From Candidatus Dojkabacteria bacterium (GTDB taxonomy: Bacteria; Patescibacteriota; Dojkabacteria; SC72), in contig JAAZGF010000097.1 of the NCBI GenBank assembly GCA_012511375.1, positions 1 through 10,104 of the forward strand: a stretch of 10,104 bases of DNA, given 5' to 3'. The position numbers and the translations under genes were made by a program. Each line of letters opens with the position of its first letter. Within the stretch, counting starts at the first letter, position 1. The notes under the pieces were generated by a model that was given only the letters and a program-made list of their open reading frames with translations, searched no databases and was not told where the DNA came from. Shown in pieces: positions 5,743 through 10,104 of the stretch.

Positions 5743-7653
5743 ATGGCTGTACAATCGAAGTACAAAGTTTCAGACATTCAAGTATTAAAAGGCTTAGAGG
5801 CAGTAAGAAAAAGACCTGCTATGTATATTGGTTCTACTGATACTAATGGCCTTCATCATATATTTACCGAAATTTTAGACAACTCAGTAGATGAAGCTAT
5901 TGCTGGATACTGTGACAATATATGGGTAACCTTAAACAAAGATGGTTCTATTACTGTTAGGGATAATGGTAGGGGAATCCCTGTAGACAAGCACCCTGAG
6001 ACAAAAGTTTCGACCTTAGAGACTGTAATGACAAATTTGCATGCAGGAGGAAAATTTGAAAAGGGAGCTTACAAAGTATCAGGAGGATTACATGGAATTG
6101 GAATGAAATGTACAAACGCCCTTTCAGAATGGATGATTACTACCGTTCACTTTGATGGGGGAACATATCAACAGGAATACGCAAGAGGAGTTCCTAAAGA
6201 ACCCGTTAAAAAGATAGGTGATACAAAAGAGTCTGGAACAGAACACACCTTCTTGCCAGACAAAGAGATATTTAAAGATGCGTTTTTTAGCTTCGATACT
6301 ATAGTCAAAAAATGCAGACAACATGCATATCTAACAGCTGGCTTAAAAATCACAATCATAGATAATTCTAATGACAAAAAGAGAAAATATGCACTGTACT
6401 TTGAAGATGGAATTAAATCATATGTTCAATTCTTAAACCTCGAGAGTAAAACAGTAGGAGAAGATCCTTTCTACATGAAGAGTGAAGAGGATGACATTGT
6501 AGTAGAGGTGGCTCTTCAATACACAGATGGAATGGAAGAAAATGTCCTTTGCTATACAAATAATATTATTAATCCAGAGGGAGGAACTCACTTGGCAGGT
6601 TTTAGGACTGCTATAACTACCGCATTGAATGGCTATGCACAAAAGTCTGAGCTCTTAAAGGGAGTGGATGGTACTTTAAATGGTGCTGATGTTAGAGAGG
6701 GTTTGACTGCAATAATATCAATAAAAATTGCCGACCCTCAATTTGAAGGACAAACTAAAATTAAACTAAACAACAGAGAGGTAAAAAGTGTAGTCGCAAA
6801 AGTAGTAAGAGATGGGCTACTAACATACTTAGAAGAAAATCCTCAAGAAGCTAAAAATATAGTAGGAAAAGCCGTACTGGCCAACAAGGCAAAAGCTGCT
6901 GCAAAGGCAGCTAGAGACGCCGTTATTAGAAAGAGTGCTTTAGAATCAACGACTCTACCTGGTAAACTAGCAGATTGTACAAGTAGAGACCCCAAAGAGA
7001 GTGAACTCTTCATAGTAGAAGGAGATTCTGCAGGAGGCTCTGCAAAACAGGGTAGAGATAGACATACTCAAGCGATTCTTCCTTTGAGAGGAAAGATTAT
7101 GAATACACAAAAATACAGAGTAGATAGAGTACTTACAAACAGTGAATTCAATGACATAACAACAGCTCTAGGTGTGGGAATAGGGGAGACTTTAGATACT
7201 AGTAAAATCAGATATTACAAAATAATAATAATGAGTGATGCAGATGTAGATGGGTTGCACATTACCACTTTAGTACTTACGCTACTTTTCAGATTTTTTA
7301 GACCTTTAATAGAGGAGGGATATGTCTATGTAGCACAACCTCCTTTGTACAAAGTAGAAATCGGGAAGAAGAAATACTATTTCCTAAATGATGAAGAGAA
7401 GAGTAAATTTGTTAACGAAGCAAAAGCAAATGGGAAAGAACCAGTAGAGAACAGATTTAAAGGTTTAGGAGAAATGAATCCAGAACAGCTATGGGAAACT
7501 ACTATGAATCCTGAAACCAGAGTACTTAAAAAGATAGAGATAGAGGATGCAAAAGAAGCAGACAAAATATTTGAAATGCTAATGGGAACAGAGGTTCCTC
7601 CTCGAAGAAGGTTCATACAAATGCATGCAACAAAAGCTAACTTAGATATTTAG
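5743..7653 (+). CDS. gyrB: DNA gyrase subunit B
   Basis: This 636-residue type IIA topoisomerase ATPase subunit is close in length to B. subtilis GyrB and lacks the extra domain of the 804-residue E. coli protein. The GHKL ATPase is complete: general-base Glu43 in EILDNSVDEA with Asn47 and Asp50, DNGRGIP at 74-80, the lid LHAGGKF...GGLHGIGMKCTNALSE (ending about 129), and the transducer QTK loop with Gln337 and Lys339. The TOPRIM domain has Glu426 in VEGDSAGGSAKQGRDR and the metal-binding DADVDG (Asp499, 501, 503). PPLYK and RFKGLGEM (571-578) follow in the C-terminal part. With GyrA it uses ATP to add negative supercoils ahead of replication and transcription. In the lid, Lys122 sits where E. 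coli GyrB has Ser121. gyrA begins 40 bases later. The pairing with a GyrA that carries a GyrA-box favours gyrase over topoisomerase IV. The ATG has AAT before it and no Shine-Dalgarno site. Confidence 0.97.
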   Translation: MAVQSKYKVSDIQVLKGLEAVRKRPAMYIGSTDTNGLHHIFTEILDNSVDEAIAGYCDNIWVTLNKDGSITVRDNGRGIPVDKHPETKVSTLETVMTNLHAGGKFEKGAYKVSGGLHGIGMKCTNALSEWMITTVHFDGGTYQQEYARGVPKEPVKKIGDTKESGTEHTFLPDKEIFKDAFFSFDTIVKKCRQHAYLTAGLKITIIDNSNDKKRKYALYFEDGIKSYVQFLNLESKTVGEDPFYMKSEEDDIVVEVALQYTDGMEENVLCYTNNIINPEGGTHLAGFRTAITTALNGYAQKSELLKGVDGTLNGADVREGLTAIISIKIADPQFEGQTKIKLNNREVKSVVAKVVRDGLLTYLEENPQEAKNIVGKAVLANKAKAAAKAARDAVIRKSALESTTLPGKLADCTSRDPKESELFIVEGDSAGGSAKQGRDRHTQAILPLRGKIMNTQKYRVDRVLTNSEFNDITTALGVGIGETLDTSKIRYYKIIIMSDADVDGLHITTLVLTLLFRFFRPLIEEGYVYVAQPPLYKVEIGKKKYYFLNDEEKSKFVNEAKANGKEPVENRFKGLGEMNPEQLWETTMNPETRVLKKIEIEDAKEADKIFEMLMGTEVPPRRRFIQMHATKANLDI

Positions 7654-7693
7654 ATTAAAACTTAAAATAAATAAAGAGAAAGCCCTTAATTAT

Positions 7694-10104
7694 ATGGATA
7701 CACAAATAGAGAAAAAAGAAGAAGAAAATGAGAACCTAACTCCTGCCACTCCTATGAAAGCAGGAGAAATATCTCACACCTCCATCATTGATGAGATGAA
7801 GGCTAACTACCTAGACTACTCTATGTCTGTTATCGTCTCCAGAGCACTACCAGAAGTAAAAGACGGGCTCAAGCCATCGCAAAGAAGAATCCTTGTAGCA
7901 ATGAACGACTTGGCCTTAACACCTAAAGCTCATTACAGAAAATCAGCGAAAATATCAGGAGATACTTCTGGTAACTACCATCCACATGGAGAATCAGTGA
8001 TATACCCAACATTAGTAAAGATGGCCCAAGACTTCTCTACCAGATATCCCTTAATAGATGGACAAGGAAACTTCGGTTCAATAGATGGAGATTCTGCAGC
8101 GGCAATGAGATACACAGAAGCAAGAATGGGGAAAATAACACCAGAATTAATAAAAGATTTAAACAAAGGAACTGTTACCTTTATTCAAAACTATGATGGT
8201 ACAAGGCTAGAACCAACAGTGCTACCAGCTCTCTTCCCAAATGTCTTGGCAAATGGAAGTGATGGTATAGCTGTCGGTATGGCCACAAAAATACCCCCAC
8301 ACAATCTAACTGAGCTAATTACTGCACTACAAAAAATGATTTCCTTGGGAAACAAATGGGAAGGAAATGCTGTTTACAATGAATTAAGAAAAAACAAGGA
8401 GTCCAAAGAAATAACTCCTACGCTTCTAAATTCAAAACCTCTAGATTACTTAGAGAACTATGTAGAACACAATGATCTACCCTTACAAAACAATATTGAG
8501 TTACTGAGGAAGAAACTAATAGATGAAGAGCAAACCTTGTACCCTGAATTTAAGTCCGATATTACCCCTTTAGATTTAATAGAGATAATACCTGGTCCTG
8601 ATTTCCCTACAGGAGGAATAATCTATGATCAGAAAGAAATTCTTAATGCATACGCAACAGGTAGAGGAAGAATATTACAAAGAGCAAAAGCATCCATAAT
8701 AGAGGGCAAAAAAGACAGATACAACATTATAGTAACAGAGATACCATATCAGGTTAACAAAGCTTACATGGTAGAGAGAATAGCTGATTTGGTAAAAGAG
8801 AAAAAGATAAAAGGAATTGCTGATATTAGAGATGAGTCTAATCGAGAAGGAATGAGAGTAGTAATTGTTCTCAAGAAAGACGCACAACCTAAAGCTGTTT
8901 TAAACAAGCTTTACAAATACACAGAGATGCAGAAGGCATTTAATGCTAATACTATTGCATTAGTAGAACAAGAACCAAAAACTCTTCCCTTAAAAAGAAT
9001 TTTAGAGCTATTCCTTTCCTTTAGGTTTGCAGTAACTATTAGGAGATATGAGTTTGACCTAGCAGAAGCAAGATACAGAGGACATATCTTAGAGGGCTTG
9101 TTAAAAGCATTAGATTTGCTAGATGAAGTGATAGAGACTATAAGAAAGTCTAAGACACAGGATAGTGCTAAAACTAACTTAATGGACAAGTTTGGTTTTA
9201 CAGAAGTACAGGCACAAGCAATATTAGATATGCAATTGAGAAGACTGGCCGCTTTAGAAAGAATGAAGATACAGAATGAACACAAAGAGATAAAAGAGAA
9301 AATAAAAGAATACAATGAAATATTAAGTAATCAAGAGAAGATTTTAGAGGTTATAAGCAAAGATCTAGAAGAAGTAAAAGAGAGACATGGAGATGAGAGA
9401 AGAACAAAGGTCGTAAAAGGAAAAGTAAATGAGATATCAGAAGAGGACATGATTGCCTCAGAAGACACCTTGGTAACAATTACTCATTCAGGATATATTA
9501 AAAGAGTAGCCCCAAGTACATATAAAGCACAGCATAGGGGAGGGAAGGGAGTATCTGGAGGTAATACAAAAGAGGGAGACTTTATCGAACATGCATTTCT
9601 ATGCAATACCCATGATGAATTATTAATGTTTACCAATATGGGGAAGGTTTACAACCTTAGAATATTTGAAATACCTGAACTAGAACGAACTGCAAAGGGT
9701 TTGCCTTTAGTAAATCTTGTACAGCTTGATCAAGACGAAGTTGTTACTTCTGTATTAACAAGGAATCCAAAAGGAAAGATAAAGGAAGAGGAAGATAAAC
9801 AGATGAGTTATAAATATTTCCTAATGGTTACAAATAAAGGAATTACGAAAAAAACAAAAATAGAGGAGTTTGCAAATATAAGGGCAAACGGCTTAACTGC
9901 AATAAAGTTAGATAAGGAAGATCAGCTTACTTGGGTGAAACCAACTACAGGGGAGAGTGAAGTTATTATAATCACTCAAGAAGGGAAATCTATTAGATTT
10001 AAAGAGAGTGATGTTAGACATATGGGAAGAAGTACTAAGGGAGTTATAGCTATAAAATTCAAAAGAGAGTCTGATGCTGTTGTAGGTATGGGGATAGTAG
10101 GAAA
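7694..10104 (+). CDS. gyrA: DNA gyrase subunit A, C-terminal end missing (runs off right edge)
   Basis: The frame from the ATG at 7694 stays open for 803 codons to the window edge; I translated it through and found no stop or frameshift. The start is followed by a charged lead-in (residues 1-25). The winged-helix domain has YLDYSMSVIVSRALPEVKDG, then YHPHGESVIYPT (95-106) and the catalytic tyrosine Tyr140 in AAMRYTEARM, which forms the covalent DNA link. IPPHNLTE (201-207) leads into an insertion of about 70 residues before IPGPDFPTGG (299-308). The coiled-coil gate includes QAQAILDMQLRRLAALE. The DNA-wrapping C-terminal domain starts near 585 and holds a GyrA-box variant QHRGGKG at 613-619, which marks it as gyrase and not ParC. 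By alignment with E. coli GyrA from memory, roughly 100-150 residues remain beyond the edge. At the position of quinolone-contact Asp87 is Pro105; Ser83 is kept as Ser101. It probably shares an mRNA with gyrB. Confidence 0.97.
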   Translation, partial: MDTQIEKKEEENENLTPATPMKAGEISHTSIIDEMKANYLDYSMSVIVSRALPEVKDGLKPSQRRILVAMNDLALTPKAHYRKSAKISGDTSGNYHPHGESVIYPTLVKMAQDFSTRYPLIDGQGNFGSIDGDSAAAMRYTEARMGKITPELIKDLNKGTVTFIQNYDGTRLEPTVLPALFPNVLANGSDGIAVGMATKIPPHNLTELITALQKMISLGNKWEGNAVYNELRKNKESKEITPTLLNSKPLDYLENYVEHNDLPLQNNIELLRKKLIDEEQTLYPEFKSDITPLDLIEIIPGPDFPTGGIIYDQKEILNAYATGRGRILQRAKASIIEGKKDRYNIIVTEIPYQVNKAYMVERIADLVKEKKIKGIADIRDESNREGMRVVIVLKKDAQPKAVLNKLYKYTEMQKAFNANTIALVEQEPKTLPLKRILELFLSFRFAVTIRRYEFDLAEARYRGHILEGLLKALDLLDEVIETIRKSKTQDSAKTNLMDKFGFTEVQAQAILDMQLRRLAALERMKIQNEHKEIKEKIKEYNEILSNQEKILEVISKDLEEVKERHGDERRTKVVKGKVNEISEEDMIASEDTLVTITHSGYIKRVAPSTYKAQHRGGKGVSGGNTKEGDFIEHAFLCNTHDELLMFTNMGKVYNLRIFEIPELERTAKGLPLVNLVQLDQDEVVTSVLTRNPKGKIKEEEDKQMSYKYFLMVTNKGITKKTKIEEFANIRANGLTAIKLDKEDQLTWVKPTTGESEVIIITQEGKSIRFKESDVRHMGRSTKGVIAIKFKRESDAVVGMGIVG

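Noticed and set aside
7654..7693. Terminator or separate promoter between gyrB and gyrA
   Set aside because: No inverted repeat and no well-spaced -35/-10 pair were found in the 40 bases; co-transcription is simpler.
8911..9315. Minus-strand open frame of 134 codons inside gyrA
   Set aside because: It lies wholly opposite conserved GyrA sequence and is Ser/Leu/Cys-rich without any motif; a shadow of the GyrA frame.
7694..10104. Possible frameshift or recoded stop in gyrA
   Set aside because: Codon-by-codon reading gives one open frame of 803 codons with all family motifs in order; it simply lacks a stop because it leaves the window.
1..10104. Alternative genetic code with TGA read as Gly
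   Set aside because: All genes read through completely under the standard code, and no in-frame TGA is needed in any of them.

Overview
The window is a stretch of core bacterial chromosome with very tight gene packing, low G+C (about one third by eye) and AGA/ATA/CTA-rich codon use under the standard genetic code. Two divergent gene groups are present. The mix of a compact pilB-pilT-pilC-prepilin cluster, a short delta-prime subunit, a 636-residue GyrB, no Shine-Dalgarno sequences and very short intergenic gaps suggests a reduced-genome lineage such as the Patescibacteria (Candidate Phyla Radiation). This placement is an inference from gene content and motif style; no marker here fixes the phylum.

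Minus strand, read right to left from about 4902 to 1: pilB (extension ATPase), pilT (retraction ATPase with a long disordered N-terminal extension), pilC (inner-membrane platform protein) and the start of a type IV prepilin that runs off the left edge. Gaps between the first three genes are 19 and 3 bases, so they look like one operon. The prepilin has a 61-base leader region with a good promoter of its own (TTGACA, 17-base spacer, TAAATT). Together they encode the motor, platform and fibre of a type IV pilus.

Plus strand, left to right from 4994: a small HolB-like clamp-loader subunit, then gyrB, then gyrA, which runs off the right edge. The 91-base gap between pilB and holB is a divergent promoter region. 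The 71-base holB-gyrB gap holds a perfect hairpin over the holB stop, a tandem 10-base repeat and a candidate gyrB promoter. gyrB and gyrA are 40 bases apart with no visible terminator and would supply both halves of DNA gyrase (A2B2).

No RNA genes, mobile elements, CRISPR arrays or stretches over 300 bases without a gene were found. I see no new multi-gene system here. The points worth a second look are local: a roughly 70-residue insertion and a proline in the quinolone pocket of GyrA, the PilT extension, a shared ATATG start context without Shine-Dalgarno sites, -10 boxes placed so that transcripts would be leaderless, and the repeat cluster at the gyrB promoter.
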